Of a DNA stretch of 64,000 nucleotides, positions 1 to 11,638 are shown in pieces. This DNA comes from Membranipora membranacea. Taxonomy: Eukaryota > Bryozoa > Gymnolaemata > Cheilostomatida > Membraniporidae. The notes under the pieces are model-generated. The model searched no databases. It was given only the letters and a program-made list of their open reading frames with translations, and was not told where the DNA came from. Where the stretch lies: the NCBI GenBank assembly GCA_914767715.1, contig OU612068.1:25854001-25918000 (forward strand). Reading direction: 5' to 3'. The position numbers and the translations under genes were made by a program. How positions within the stretch are numbered: the stretch's first letter is position 1; each line of letters starts with the position of its first letter.

Positions 1-440
1 CAAGTTAATCCAGGTCGGCCAAGTATTTCGATCCAGAATAGCTGCTGATATGAATACCATGTCATAGAATGGTTCCTTCTTAGGGGATGGATAAAGCGCC
101 ATGTTGACTCCCAGAAATATACCTAGATATCTATGCTTGAGACTGCCCTGAGAGTATTTAGCATCCTCCTCAGATATCGTACTTTTTCCAAATCCTGTTA
201 TAGATATCAGGTACAGCTGTTACCACCATACAGATGGTCACTGTCTGAGGAAATTTGATCAGTGTAACGGCCATGCAGCTATGCTTTGGTATGTATTATT
301 TTGCAACAGACAAATTAGCGCCAGAATTCATAGTCCTATAATATATAACAACTATCATAACTATCATCTATGTCATCTATCTACCATGTTCAGGGGTTAT
401 AAATGAAGGTGGGTAAAACTGCTAATGCTGACGTTGGACA
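1..440. other. Non-coding, nothing recognised
   Basis: No reading frame of coding character, RNA gene or repeat could be recognised here. The sequence is ordinary AT-rich DNA. Confidence 0.4.
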
Positions 441-600
441 TGTGTGAGGAACGGAAAAGGAAATAGGGGTAAGGTTCCCCGCATATACTTATAAAGTATA
501 TGCTGTGAGGAACGGGCAAAGGAAGTAGGTTCGTCCCACATATACTTGTAAAGTATACGCTGTGAGGAACGGAAAAAAGGAAGGGGGGGGGGGGTAAGGG
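441..600. repeat. Short tandem repeat (~60 bp unit) ending in a 12-G run
   Basis: The motif GTGAGGAACGG recurs at about 444, 505 and 562, giving units of 57-61 bp. Between copies lies an imperfect palindrome of the form TATACTT(A/G)TAAAGTATA. The array ends in an uninterrupted run of 12 G (583-594). The minus-strand frame through it is open only because the unit lacks stops, so I do not call it a gene. Confidence 0.75.
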
Positions 601-1324
601 GAAGTTACTCTGAATAACTCCAAGTTCCAACACGTAATTTAATGAATTTAGTTATCTTTGTGTATTCAATTTGGAGTTGTTTGCTCCTTCTAAAAAATCT
701 ATGAATGAATATGTCGATGACGTAATTCAGGTTCTGTGTGTGTGTGTAAATTTGGTAGCACTCAATTAACCACATGTGTCATTTAACCTTGGCAAAATTT
801 CAAGAGACGAACAGCTGGCTTCCCTTCCCAGGTTTAGAGAAACCCTTAGAACTGTTTATAAGTCTGACCACTCTTGAACTAAGGAGAAGTTGGCTCCTTA
901 GTCATTCAAAGGGCTGCTCCTGCCAATCAACCGCAGGTATCCCTAAATTGGGCTAGCAGAAAGCTTGTTATAAGCTTGAGACAATACTCATGCACCACAA
1001 AGCGATTGATAACTGTATGTGGTTTATGAACTCGTGGCTATAATAAATATTGGCCTGTGGTTCGTAGTTTGATATATATATTGCGGTAGTTATCTATAAA
1101 TAATCTCACTTATTTGTGGAGATTTAAATTCCAACAAGGTTTTTGGACTTTGTTTAGTGCCTGGAAGTCCAATTAGGTGACACCGGCAGTTGTTTTAGAA
1201 TCACAGGCCTTGTAACCAATTGATAGGTTACAGACTTCAATTCACTTCTCTGTCTGGAATGAGAATAGCTCTAGGTCGCTTCAAATTTGGCTTCAATTTT
1301 AGCTCGATACTTTAATTGACCTAT
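601..1324. other. Non-coding, nothing recognised
   Basis: There is a short (GT)n tract near 735-747. A 60-codon frame here has no family resemblance and no splice context. Confidence 0.35.
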
Positions 1325-1700
1325 CACAATTCTAGTTCAAAGTATCTTTGACTACTCAAAGATAATAACATTCTTGATGCTTATAGAGTGATAATTTTAC
1401 AAGGTCAAAGACTGCGCTAAAGACTCTTGATGATATATTCGACTTTTCACAATTCTAGTTCAAAGTATCTTTGACTACTCAAGGATGATAAAATTCTTGA
1501 TGCTTTATTAGAATGATAATTTTGCAAGGTCAAAGACTGTGTTAATGACTCTTGAATCCTGATATTCGACTTTTCACAATTCTAGTTCAAAGTATCTTTG
1601 ACTACTCAAAGATAATAAAATTCTTGATGCTTTATTAGAATGATAATTTTGCAAGGTCAAAGACTGTGTTAATGACTCTTGAATCCTGATACTCGGTGGT
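1325..1700. repeat. Three-copy tandem repeat, ~125 bp unit
   Basis: Units begin at about 1325, 1448 and 1575 (spacing 123 and 127 bp) with the shared start CACAATTCTAGTTCAAAG. Each unit contains the palindrome TCAAAGTATCTTTGA and a nearby CTCAAAGATAA, so each can fold into a small hairpin. Copies 2 and 3 are more alike than copy 1. No coding capacity was seen. Confidence 0.8.
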
Positions 1701-3511
1701 TGTTTACAACTCAATAATTTACTAAAGCGGATGCTTAGTTGAGGTCAATACAACTATTTATTTTGTTCCAAATTTAGAAGTGAATACAAAATGTCAATTT
1801 AAAAATGTGGAAGTATAAAATTATTAATAAAAAAAATGATAATAATCCTTTTCAAACTGAAATATAATTACCAATATATCCTGTCGTCCTCTTTCTTATA
1901 ATATATCCAGTCTCCAAAGTGTGAATAATCCAGAGTAAAAATAATTCATGGTAAAATTAATTCTCAAAATATTTATCTGAATTAAAATCAGATGTATATA
2001 AAATTATGAAGTGCTCTTCTACATGTTTTCTACTGCTATAATATGGTTTTGTATCCGGTGAGCACTTGTCTTTTTTCATTGAAGTTTCCTCCTTTTATAC
2101 CCTCCGGTGGTGCTTGCTGAAATCTTGCATCATTCCCAAGACTCTTATTCTTCATTCTTGTGCTGCTTTATCGCGGGTGTGGTGCTGTTCTCCCTGTAAA
2201 AAGATGTTTTGCTCTCAGTCTTTCTTACATCATTGATTGCATGATTGCACCTTATGTGGAAATAGTACACAAGACAATCTTATTGGCTTAAGCACTATGA
2301 CATATAGTCTATTTTAAGCCAAACCATCATATTTGCTTAAAATAATTATGATACGCAGTCTATTTTAAGCCAAACATTCTTATTGGCTGTCTTCACTTTA
2401 AGACAGTGGAATTTCCAGTGTCCTATAATAATACGTGATCCAGTAAAGTCAGGAGTTATCCTGCATTATAAAATGGGAAGACAACTTGTGAAACAGCAGT
2501 TAATGGAACTGATATCTAGCTTGTACTGCTGCTGTCACGATAGCTAATAGTGAATGAATATGTGATGCAACATTCAGGGTCAATTATAAAGAGCAAGTAT
2601 TTGCCATTAACCATGGATGTCATTTGTAAAGGCTGTTCTATATTCTAGCTGAGCTAATGGCATCTGCGGTAACCAAGTGTGGCAGTTTTGGGTTGCTCCC
2701 TGTTTTTTTCTCTATGCAATTTGGTTCATACTTTAAAAATAACATGCATGACTTAAATCTAAAAAATTAAAAAGGAAAAGAAAAGAAACTGACAAAAGCC
2801 AAAAACTGAAACTAAGATTAAATTTTAAGTATCATTCTTCCGGAAATGACATGTTTAATGCTATAGCAGATGACGCCATTGTTTCAACAAGTCTTTAAAA
2901 TCCTTGTAGTCACTATGTATGTATATTTCCAAAACAGTTCAAGTAGATATTACAGACCATTACGAAACCATCGTCAGAGGCTATTGTTTCCAGACGAACG
3001 GCTGGAGGGGAGTCTTGGGTGTATTCCAAGGGTGTTGCCTCCAATGTGTTTACTACATTTTTGCCTACTTCGATACACTTGCCCAGTGTGTCAAGGTTTG
3101 AAAGCTGTAAGTTAATTGAAAGTTCAAGACTCAAAACTCATTCTTGCAAACGGTCAAAGACTGTATATTATCATGATTATATAGTTTGATGTCAAACCAA
3201 AAGGAAAGAGGAAGGGTGTGAGGTTAACGTTTATTAATGTGATAATGATATATATATATATTATGTAATTATAGGTAGATGAAGTTCCGCTCTTATACTG
3301 AACTGAAGTGGCTTTGATCGTCAAAAGAACATTAATTATCAATTATATTCATACATATTTTATACTGAAATATATGTAGAGAAACTCAAAGAAAGCGTAA
3401 TGTTTATAATAATTAAAGCTGGGCTAAGCTTGGAGCTGTTTTCCTTTTTTCTGTGCTGACACATGTAACATGATTCATCCTTCTCAAATGGCAATGATAT
3501 TCATGTAATTG
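1701..3511. other. Non-coding stretch
   Basis: No gene was recognised. It contains a degenerate ~49-bp duplication at 2279-2388 and A-rich tracts near 2760-2800. Overlapping frames of 60-80 codons at 2870-3134 on both strands have no recognisable product. Confidence 0.35.
2279..2388. repeat. Imperfect ~49-bp tandem duplication
   Basis: The segment ending in GTCTATTTTAAGCCAAAC occurs at about 2307-2325 and again at about 2358-2375, with related sequence upstream of each and a third partial match to TTCTTATTGGCT at the right edge. Confidence 0.5.
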
Positions 3512-4850
3512 ATTGATTGATTGATTGATTGGTTTATTTGTCACTCACACACAAGTATGTTGCGAAATGCGTTGTTTGACACACTGCTGTTCACATAGAA
3601 CATAGGAAAAAAAAAGTACATAAGAAAAAGCTGACATCTATCGTGGATTGGGTTTAAAAAATATTATTGAGGGATAAAATCATGGTGCGTAAAAAACTCT
3701 CTTTCCCCGAAGAAGACCTGTATTTTATTGTCCTTCATCTTCCTGATGGTAGCTGTGGTAAAAAGTCATTTATAAAATTTTCATTATTATGTATCTTAGT
3801 ATCAGGTTTTTAGTTCGATCAAGGAGTTAAAGTCTTAATTCCTTGGTTTGATAATCTATAATGCTATCAAGGTCACTTATGTTTTGAATATTTAGATGGT
3901 TAGCATCTTTAAAAAACTTTCGCAGTCGTTTCTTGTCTGTTGCATAAATGGATGTATACAAAATAGGCAGACAGTATGTGAGAATAGAAATAATAAAACT
4001 TTTAGATAGCATTGATGAGAGAAGTTTGGTACTGGTGTGACAAAAGGTTTTTACAATATACATCCTCTGAGAGGCTAATAAGATTATCAACATGAGACTC
4101 AAGCGTTATTTATTATCAATTAAAACTCCCAGGTACTTAAAGTGTCTAGGAAAGCAAAAAACAACCAGTGTTCATATCAAAGCTTTGCCATTGCAATGAA
4201 CAAAAAAAGTAAATTTTTTTGCACAAGGACATTATTGAATGATATAACCTAAATTAAAATGAAAAAATCTAGGGTCTAAAAGGGTCTACAGTATGCTATC
4301 TCCCCTGTCACGGGTTATCACTGAAACATCGTTGACTACCCTACCGTTGTCCAATAATGTTTGTTGAAAATTTTAGTGTAGGTAGAGCATATATCATTCA
4401 ATAATGTCCTTGTGCGTTAAGTTCTACTTTTTTCGTTCTTCGCCATGGCAAAGCTTTGATATGAACAGTGATTGTTTTTTGCTTTCCTAGACACTTTAAC
4501 ATTATCACATAATTCAATTTCTATACCATCTAATTGCAAAGTTGTACTGCCAGGTTTATCTCTTTTGGTAGACAAAAGCATTTCTTGAGCTTTGGATGAA
4601 TTTAAAGCTGGATCTATTTGTTTACATAATGTTGACACTCTGTTAATCTCTATGAAATAAGCCTGCAGATCATTATTATCTGAGATACATCCTGTTATGC
4701 AGGTGTCGTCTGCGGATTTTAATATGGTGACGTTACCGCACCCAGAGACAAGATGATTAGTATATATGGAGAATAATAGAGGACTCACAATAGAGTTATA
4801 GTCAGCGTATTCTAAGCTCTTCACGCCTTTTGGGTGGCAAATAAGGGTGA
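3512..4850 (-). mobile_element. CR1/L2-like LINE, 5'-truncated RT fragment
   Basis: This is the minus-strand remnant of a non-LTR retrotransposon reverse transcriptase. Seen directly: the palm region around 4680-4850 reads SPLLFSIYTNHL and then SADDTCITG, where families of this type have YADD. The C-terminal region around 3827-4136 contains KYLGVLID and later SQRMYIVKTF. The 3' end is a microsatellite tail of (CAAT)n read on the minus strand (3512-3535), typical of this group. Stop codons and frame changes show it is dead. It is interrupted by a 355-bp insertion at 4141-4495. The missing 5' portion is expected for truncated LINE insertions. Confidence 0.8.
4141..4495. mobile_element. TTAA-flanked MITE with ~105-bp inverted repeats
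   Basis: A non-autonomous DNA transposon. Both ends read AGTGTCTAGGAAAGCAAAAA inward, and the inverted arms match for about 100 bp (4141-4250 against 4383-4495). It is flanked by a 4-bp TTAA duplication (4137-4140 and 4496-4499). Removing it with one TTAA restores the host LINE frame across the junction, giving DNV followed by KYLG. TTAA targets are characteristic of the piggyBac and Kolobok superfamilies. The terminal AG suggests the Kolobok/T2-like type, which is inference. Confidence 0.88.
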
Positions 4851-5229
4851 TTATGAGCAGCAGTAGAATAAACAAAGGCTGCAATACCTGCGCCATTATG
4901 TTGACAGTTATAAAATTACAGACAAAACTCAATCCAATTTAAGGATTAACAGAGAGCTGAATGAGAGCACAACCTCTCACTTTGAGAGCCAACTGCCAAT
5001 TTATGTAAGGGGATGTGGTAGATATCGAGTAAATTGTGAAAGCATCAGTTGTATTGTGTAGAGATTTTAAAGTAGGCTACCTTCATTTGAAATCCTAAGC
5101 AAGGTTATCAATGCATTGGAGTTGCCTCCTAAATGCATAATATGTATTGTGGGTTGCAAAACCAATCCAGTTTAACAGAAGTAACTCATAAATTCTGGGA
5201 GTCCACAAACTTCAACTGCAATGTGTTCA

Positions 5230-6452
5230 ATTTACACATTACTGATCTCCTTGTAGGCGATCTGTGTAAACTTTAATCGGTTTAGGAATCTTTATGAGCT
5301 CTTCAATCTGTTCCCATTCCTTCTGTATAAAGACCACATCAGTCTTCTTTGCAGCCTTTGACATGTTGTTCAGCTTAGTGAGCCCTTCGGCATGAATGGA
5401 CTCAAACATTGTGGAGAGTAGAGGTCTGTTGGGAAGGAATGCTGCTGTTCTGACCAATTATCTTCTCAAACTCCTCCTAAAGATGAAAAACATGGGCGCT
5501 GCAAGTTTTTCTCATGCATTTCCTCCAGTATTTTGAGATTTCAGACAAACAAAATTTGGTTCAAAAGTTGGAAAATCTACCGGCACAACTATTATATTAC
5601 TATATTTCAGATCGCAGACACTATGATCCAAAGCGTTTGGTTGGACATAATACAAAAACAATTTAGTTTTGGCACTTACCTTATAGGGTGTTGGCCGATG
5701 TAGATGACTATAGTGCTACGCAGATGGATGGTGTACAAGGAAATCCATGAAGTTTGTAGAATAGCTCAAGATTAATTTCCTAAGCTATCTATATCGCTAC
5801 CATGAAAGCTATTATCATAATAGCCAATACTTTCATCAGACTGAAATAACGTTACGTTGTGACAAGTCATGTGACCTGCAGGGAGCCATCAAAACAAGCA
5901 AATTAACAAAATCGAGAGGAGCTTTTTTATCTGGCTATATCTCAGGAAGTTATGCGCATCCATCCTCAAAACTTCCCGATATGTAATTTGAGACATTGAT
6001 GTATATAATGTGAAAGTAAGAAGGTCATTGACAAATTAGCCCAGAATTTATGAGTGACAAACACTGATATATATTCATATTCATATATTCATATATATTC
6101 ATATATTCATATATATATATTATATATATTCATATCAATGGTGACAAACCATGCAGACCAAGCATGAGTGTTCTACGGTAGCCAGTTTGACGGCTTAAGA
6201 CATAGTCAAAGAAATAGCTCTGGTTTCCTAAAGGCCATCACTGATTGTAAGTTGAAGGGTGTGAGCAAAACATGAGATTCGCTCACTCTCAAAAGAATCG
6301 ACAGAGCTGTCTGTGTTTTCTAGGCTCCACAGCTCTTCATCATCAGGATCAGTGCTAGGTTGTAATTCAGCATCTGATAATGGGAATTTAGTAGCCAATG
6401 CAGCCTTCATATTCGAAGCATTGTCTATCACAATGTAGCTGACTTTGTTGCT
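5230..6452 (-). pseudogene. hAT transposase remnant (ZBED-like)
   Basis: Two minus-strand blocks belong to one decayed hAT transposase. The first (about 6190-6452) reads VIDNASNMKAA, containing the conserved Asp of the second catalytic motif, then an acidic insert and ISCFAHTLQLTISDGL, a hallmark of ZBED-type hAT proteins; it continues past a stop to KAVKLATV. The second (about 5239-5457) contains KEWEQIEELIKIPKPIKVYT and DRLQGD, matching the helical segment after the Trp-containing core. Stops, frame changes and an AT-rich microsatellite lie between them. The N-terminus is missing: a LINE tail abuts at 6456. Confidence 0.75.
6066..6137. repeat. AT-rich microsatellite (TATATTCA)n/(TA)n
   Basis: Repeated ATATTCATAT blocks merge into (AT)n inside the decayed hAT sequence. 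Confidence 0.8.
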
Positions 6453-6762
6453 GATGAATTGAATTTGAATTGAATTGAATTTATTTTGGTAATTGTGTTA
6501 GAAACACATTACAATTTAGGCGTGAGCCATATCTCTCTCAGTTATTTAAAAGACGAATACTAAAAGGCACAAAGCTGCACAAAATATTTACGATTACTTT
6601 TATAACAATTACGTAAAATGTGTCTATCATCAGCGATAAAATGTTGAGCTAAATTAAAAATACTCATGTCAACAAAACAGGCAGCGTCAAAAATGTAGCT
6701 GTTTTTAAAAAACGGACTTGAAAGCATATTCTTTTGTCTTTCTGTAGCACCAGTGTACAGAG

Positions 6763-7345
6763 TTAAATATTATAGGTAAAAATGCGTTGGATCAGTGATC
6801 GGATAAAATTATGTTGTTGATACTGGTTAGATTTAAAATGTTTGAATCTAGAAAAAGCGTAAAATCTTTTCTTTAGTTTACTACAGACATATTCAGTGTT
6901 TGAGCACCATTTAAGATCACAGTCGAAAAATCTACCTAGGTATTTAAAACTATCTACTTTCTCTATTGGATTACCATTTGTAAAAATATAGTCGTATAAG
7001 GCACAAGATTTGCTAAAATTCACAACCATCTCTTTGGTTTTCGCTGTGTTAAGAATAAGATTCACAGAGGAACATTGCTCAGTAATATGTTGTATGGCAT
7101 CAAAATAGTTTTGCGATATAGTAGGCTGTTTAAAATTCAAAAGTCCTATGATGGCCATGTCATCAGCATATTTAAAAATCTTCACATTATCACAGTTAGA
7201 TTTGATAAAATCAATGTATACAGAAAACAAAATAGGAGATAAAACACAGCCTTGTGGGCAGCCAATATCACAGCTTAGCTTTTTAGATTGGGCATTTCCA
7301 ACATTTACAAATTGCTGGCGGTCAACAAGAAAAGCTTTAATATAA
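6763..7345 (-). pseudogene. LINE reverse transcriptase C-terminal remnant
   Basis: Two overlapping minus-strand frames form the remainder of the RT. IKAFLVDRQQFV leads to the motif GCPQGCVLSPILFSVYIDF, then the catalytic KYADDMAIIG, then NTAKTKEMVV and FKYLG of the thumb-proximal part. The catalytic Asp pair is intact. RT motifs 0-2a are deleted, so the copy cannot be autonomous. Confidence 0.8.
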
Positions 7346-8405
7346 TGGACAGTAAATAGTGAGGCTTTTGATTGGTGTTGGTATAAAACTGCTTGGTAGT
7401 ACAGTTTGAGCTTACGACAAAATTGATGTAATTGGTTGTCGCTTCAACTGTTTGATCGATTTGACCTGGTGTTATTAACAGTGACCAGTCAGTTGTATCA
7501 AACGAGGCTTTGCATTTATCGATCGTTTCATTGTCCATGACCTGCTTGGCGACCTTCTGTTTCTTTTGTTTACGGTGTTTTGGTACATATGTCGGGACCA
7601 ACTGCACAGCGTTATGGTCTGATGAGCCAAGTGGTGGTGGGAGTTTGTAAGACTTAAATGCATATTTTAAATTTGAGTAGCACAAGTCCAATCGACAACC
7701 CTCTCTGGTATTTATTGTGACGTGTTGGAACAGTCGGGACTTAGGTTTTGCCTTGTTAAAATCGCCAACAATTATTATGGCCGAGTCTGGGTGGTTGATT
7801 ACACAAGTTTCAACAAAACCATCTATTTTATCAGCGGCAGCTTTCTTGTCAACATCAGGTGGGATATATACTGCAAAGAGGTGGATGACATTTTTCTCTC
7901 TTGGGAGAAAGTGGGATCGGCACTTAAGATGTAAGAGTTCGAAATCCTTAGAGAGGAAGCACCTGTTGACTGATGTATTTGTACACCACTCTCTCCTTAT
8001 TAGCCACGTACAACCACCACCCCTGTTTTTATCACAGGCAGCAAAGTCACGGTCTGCTCGGAATACATCGAACCCGTCAATCGCCACATGATTATCCTCA
8101 ATATCTTGATGAAGCCAGGTCTCTGTTATAGCGATTGCACTGGCATTCTCATATGCATAATGGTAATTAATTAGAGCAGCAAGTTCATCAACTTTATTGT
8201 TTATTAATCTTGCATTAGCAAGCACGAGAGCCGGTAGACAGAGCTTTTTCTGAACAACAGCTTTTCTATTCTTACCTCCACGTTTGCCCTGTTGTCGGTG
8301 TACTAAGGCTGATGGAATGTGAAGTGCTATGTTTTTCACAGTGTCAAAACATTTATGGTTAGAGAATTGCAGCAAAACATCACAACTGTAATTAAGAGTT
8401 ATCAT
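7305..8405 (-). CDS. LINE endonuclease ORF (EEP family), fused to an RT stub
   Basis: An uninterrupted 366-codon frame. It encodes the endonuclease-exonuclease-phosphatase domain that nicks target DNA during LINE integration. Visible motifs in order: NARLINNKVDEL near residue 65, ITETWL with the metal-binding Glu, FAVYIPPD, IIIVGDFNKAK with the Asp/Asn pair, RLDLCYSN and GSSDHNAV with the catalytic Asp-His. All expected catalytic residues are present. A basic segment HRKQKKQK follows the domain. The last ~40 codons run out of frame through the deletion point, where the natural protein should continue into the reverse transcriptase. The start is the first Met of a segment resembling CR1 ORF2 N-termini. 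Confidence 0.75.
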   Translation of the reverse strand: MITLNYSCDVLLQFSNHKCFDTVKNIALHIPSALVHRQQGKRGGKNRKAVVQKKLCLPALVLANARLINNKVDELAALINYHYAYENASAIAITETWLHQDIEDNHVAIDGFDVFRADRDFAACDKNRGGGCTWLIRREWCTNTSVNRCFLSKDFELLHLKCRSHFLPREKNVIHLFAVYIPPDVDKKAAADKIDGFVETCVINHPDSAIIIVGDFNKAKPKSRLFQHVTINTREGCRLDLCYSNLKYAFKSYKLPPPLGSSDHNAVQLVPTYVPKHRKQKKQKVAKQVMDNETIDKCKASFDTTDWSLLITPGQIDQTVEATTNYINFVVSSNCTTKQFYTNTNQKPHYLLSIILKLFLLTASNL

Positions 8406-8640
8406 GCCTTGACTTAACCTAAGGTTGACAAATCACTTCCTGTTGACATAAGAGTGAGCTGCTTTGATACTTCAACCTGGAAAATATCTTCACTGAGGCA
8501 GTACTGATGGATAAGACTGTTCTCTGAGTGTTCTCTGGTATTTAATTCACTAGTGAGTGTAGAAGGTAAAATGATTTGAGCTGATTTGATAGACAAAAGA
8601 CTCAAAACTGAGAGTGCTTGTTTTTGGTCAGTCAACCTGT

Positions 8641-11504
8641 TGAAGCGACATTGACCTCAAAATCTGGCAGAATACTAGGATTTACAGTGGCTACGAGTAC
8701 AATGACAATAATTAGAGTCGAAGATGGCGAAAGCACCGCCACCATCAAAAAGTGTGTGAGTTTGCACTATTGGATAAATGAGAGAATTAGCTACACTAGC
8801 TATCGATACGGGTACTGCAAAATTGATTAATATTAGCGCATATACAGGCAACCTATCATAAAAGAACCTGCAGTTACATGAGAAGCAATGATAACAATCT
8901 GCTCCCTTCACATGCCTTCTTCTTCACTTCTCTACAATATAATGTAATATATTGCAGATAGATTCACTCAAAACCCTTTTAATGGTGTAAAAGTGTAATG
9001 CATGAACTGGCTCGACTTGATAGTATAGTATACACAAGTGTGCATCTTTGCTATTTTATGGATATTCAGCAGAATATTATGAGATACTTCTAATTGGATC
9101 AATGGTCAAGTCTTGAAATAGTATTAATTGCTGCGAGTTTGAAAAAAGCTGCTGAACTGATGTATAACAAGTTTGTTGGTCTGTTAGTCGAGTATGATTA
9201 AGTTGATAACAATATTAAATATGCCTTCAATGATTTTTTTTCCAGAATAGCAATATAATTAAATTTGCGTGTAAAATTCACAAAAGCACAATTAAACAGA
9301 GCCATTATCTGTCACTTCATGAGGAACAAATAATGGCTCTGTTTAATTATGCTTTGTTTAAATGCAGCAATTAGTCACAGTCCATTCCTGCTATGGATTC
9401 AGAGAACAGCACAGATGTTGGCTTCCTTTTGTTTGAACTAATCTATTTCTGTTTTTTCCTTGATACGGTAAAATCTTCTCCTTTTTGACACGTTATCTAC
9501 ATAGATATTCCACAGGGACACATCCTCCTTTCTTTCTCTCATGCTCCGTTTCCCTCTATGAGAGCAACTCTGATGTGTCCTGTGTCACTTCGCATGGCCT
9601 GCTGTGTTGCACGCGATTGTTTCTTCTGAGGCAGATATGATACAGGGGCAGAAATAATCATCCTGCTTCAACACAACAAACATGTGATGAACGTCCAAAT
9701 TTTAATCAATATTTTTTTCAATCCTAAACAATCAATTCTCAGACCTTCTTGCTCACAGAAGAAACTAAATCTTGAAATTGTGTGCCTTTTTGTTTTTGTT
9801 ATAATTATAAATAAATTGTCTCGTGATCATGTTTTTTTTATGAAACTCTATGTCGTTACATGGTCATTTGACAATTCATTAATTGAGTAGGACAAGCTTA
9901 TTCGCTGTTTCTAAAAATCACACATGACATCTCCCTCTTTGTGAACTCCATAGTGTAATGTGGGATTCTCTTCAATTTCTTGGACTGATGAGATCTAATT
10001 AATTTGTAATTTACAGTAATTTTAACCAAATAAAAAGCTGCTTGATGATTTCAACTGGTCTTGTAGTAGCTTAGCTTCGTCCGGCCTTTTCAATCAGCCT
10101 CGATAACTCAAGCATAAATAATGAAGTTAATGAGCTGGCAACAAGAAAATATGGCATCTTATAAGTTGTCGAATCTCAAAATAGAAAAAAAATATCTCTC
10201 GGAGAGGTCAAAAATATATGGTTCTTGGTCAGTAATTTTTAGAATTCTCAAAATTGAGAATTGTTATGGCTTGGAAAATAGGCAAAACCTTGCAATACGT
10301 TGTTAATGCTTTGTGTTATGTTTAAAATTGAAAGAGGTTGTCTATTTGTTCATTTGTGAAATTGCATAACCCGGTTAAGAGGATTGTCACTATTGGCTAG
10401 CTTTATTTGTAATGTGGTAAATTTTTGCGAATGTTTATGCCTTAAAATATTTTGTAAAACACAATGTAATTCTCATACGAGCCAGTTACCAACTGAATAT
10501 ATGTCAATGAGTCATTGGTGATACCTGAGCCAATAAACATAGTAATCAACATAAACATGATTGGTTGATGAATTTAAAATCATCAGTCACGCTGCTGATG
10601 GTATTTTATTTTTGTCACATTGTATAGTTGATACATCAACCTTCATGTATGTCTGTATTTGTAAATGTATTGAGCGGTATGAAGGCAAGTTGAGAGGTTA
10701 AATGCGTTTAATGGAATGTTTCCTCTTATGAGTTATCAAAATGTAATGTTTGGTATTAAAAAACTAAATGTCTAAGGTAAAATTCTGCAATAGCCAAAAG
10801 ACAATCTTGCTCGATATTTGTTTTTATTTGCTGTGGTTTTCTATATAATTGTAATAAAAGCAAATCAAAAATTACTTGTTCATCTCCCATACTTAAGCAC
10901 ACATTATAATATGTAAAAATAGATCACAGCAATAAGTTAAGCTAGCTAATTGGAATAAAATAAAGTTTCTCGCTATGAAACCTAATGATGAAAGTCCCTT
11001 CAGAAGTGGCGTATTGGTTATTTATTTGAACTGAGTGATACGACTCAATGAAACTAAAAAGAGGAGCTTTATTGTGAGGGGATCATACACGTTTTCAAAG
11101 TATAAAGCTACAACATGTGGTTGAGAACAGACAGGCAATATATCACTCCTGATGTGCGTTCAATTCAATGACCACTTATAATAAGTTTTCTTTTTTGACA
11201 CTTGCCCTTCTCTGCTCTCGGTGACAACCAAGTCTACAAAAATAGGAACCAATTTATTGAACACCATCTGAGTTTGATAAAAATACAAGCATGTTGTGGT
11301 ATGAGGTATGAGTAACCCAATCTGCTGTATATTTTATAGTAAAATGAAGACAGGAGAATTAGCATCAGAGTTAAACATTCTAACCTGCTCTTCAATACCG
11401 TTTAGACAACTAGGGCACAGTTTGCAAAGAAAACATAATTATTCATGATAGAACATAACTAAATAAGAATTGGTATTACAATCAATATGTTATGATTATG
11501 CTTC
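8641..11504. other. Non-coding stretch
   Basis: No gene could be supported. Frames of 60-80 codons at 8618-8911, 9684-9890 and 10121-10306 show no family motif or splice context. One strong hairpin lies at 9286-9352. Confidence 0.4.
9286..9352. repeat. 23-bp inverted repeat / hairpin with 21-nt loop
   Basis: The left arm contains AATTAAACAGAGCCATTAT (9290-9308) and the right arm its reverse complement. About 22 of 23 positions pair, with a 21-nt loop. Its size is compatible with a small-RNA precursor or a MITE core; nothing in the sequence decides between them. Confidence 0.7.
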
Positions 11505-11638
11505 TATAGTATGAATCATTTTTACAATTGTTAACCTCTGACCCCACAATCATTTTAATCCTTTATATGCATGCTATGTAGTATTCAATAGAACATGAAT
11601 CAGTTAGTCAGATCCCATAAACAAGAAAACACGTTTAA
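11505..11638. repeat. Dispersed repeat, copy A left part
   Basis: This segment matches 18717-18825 closely and, together with 15447-15553, rebuilds the whole repeat seen at 18717-18930. It ends in TTTAA at the edge of the 3.8-kb insertion. Confidence 0.85.

Larger units (their letters stand above)
6456..8640 (-). mobile_element. CR1-like LINE with internally deleted reverse transcriptase
   Basis: A minus-strand non-LTR element ending in a (TTGAA)n-type tail at 6456-6482. From 5' to 3' it holds a short N-terminal segment, a complete-looking apurinic-type endonuclease (about 7500-8405) and only the C-terminal half of the reverse transcriptase (6763-7345). The fingers and first palm motifs are absent, because the endonuclease region joins the RT within a few dozen codons. 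It lies directly against the hAT remnant, probably inserted into it. The 5' boundary near 8640 is approximate. Confidence 0.78.

Noticed and set aside
397-633. Minus-strand 78-codon frame over the first tandem repeat
   Set aside because: Repeat-derived Pro/Ser/Phe-rich sequence without coding features.
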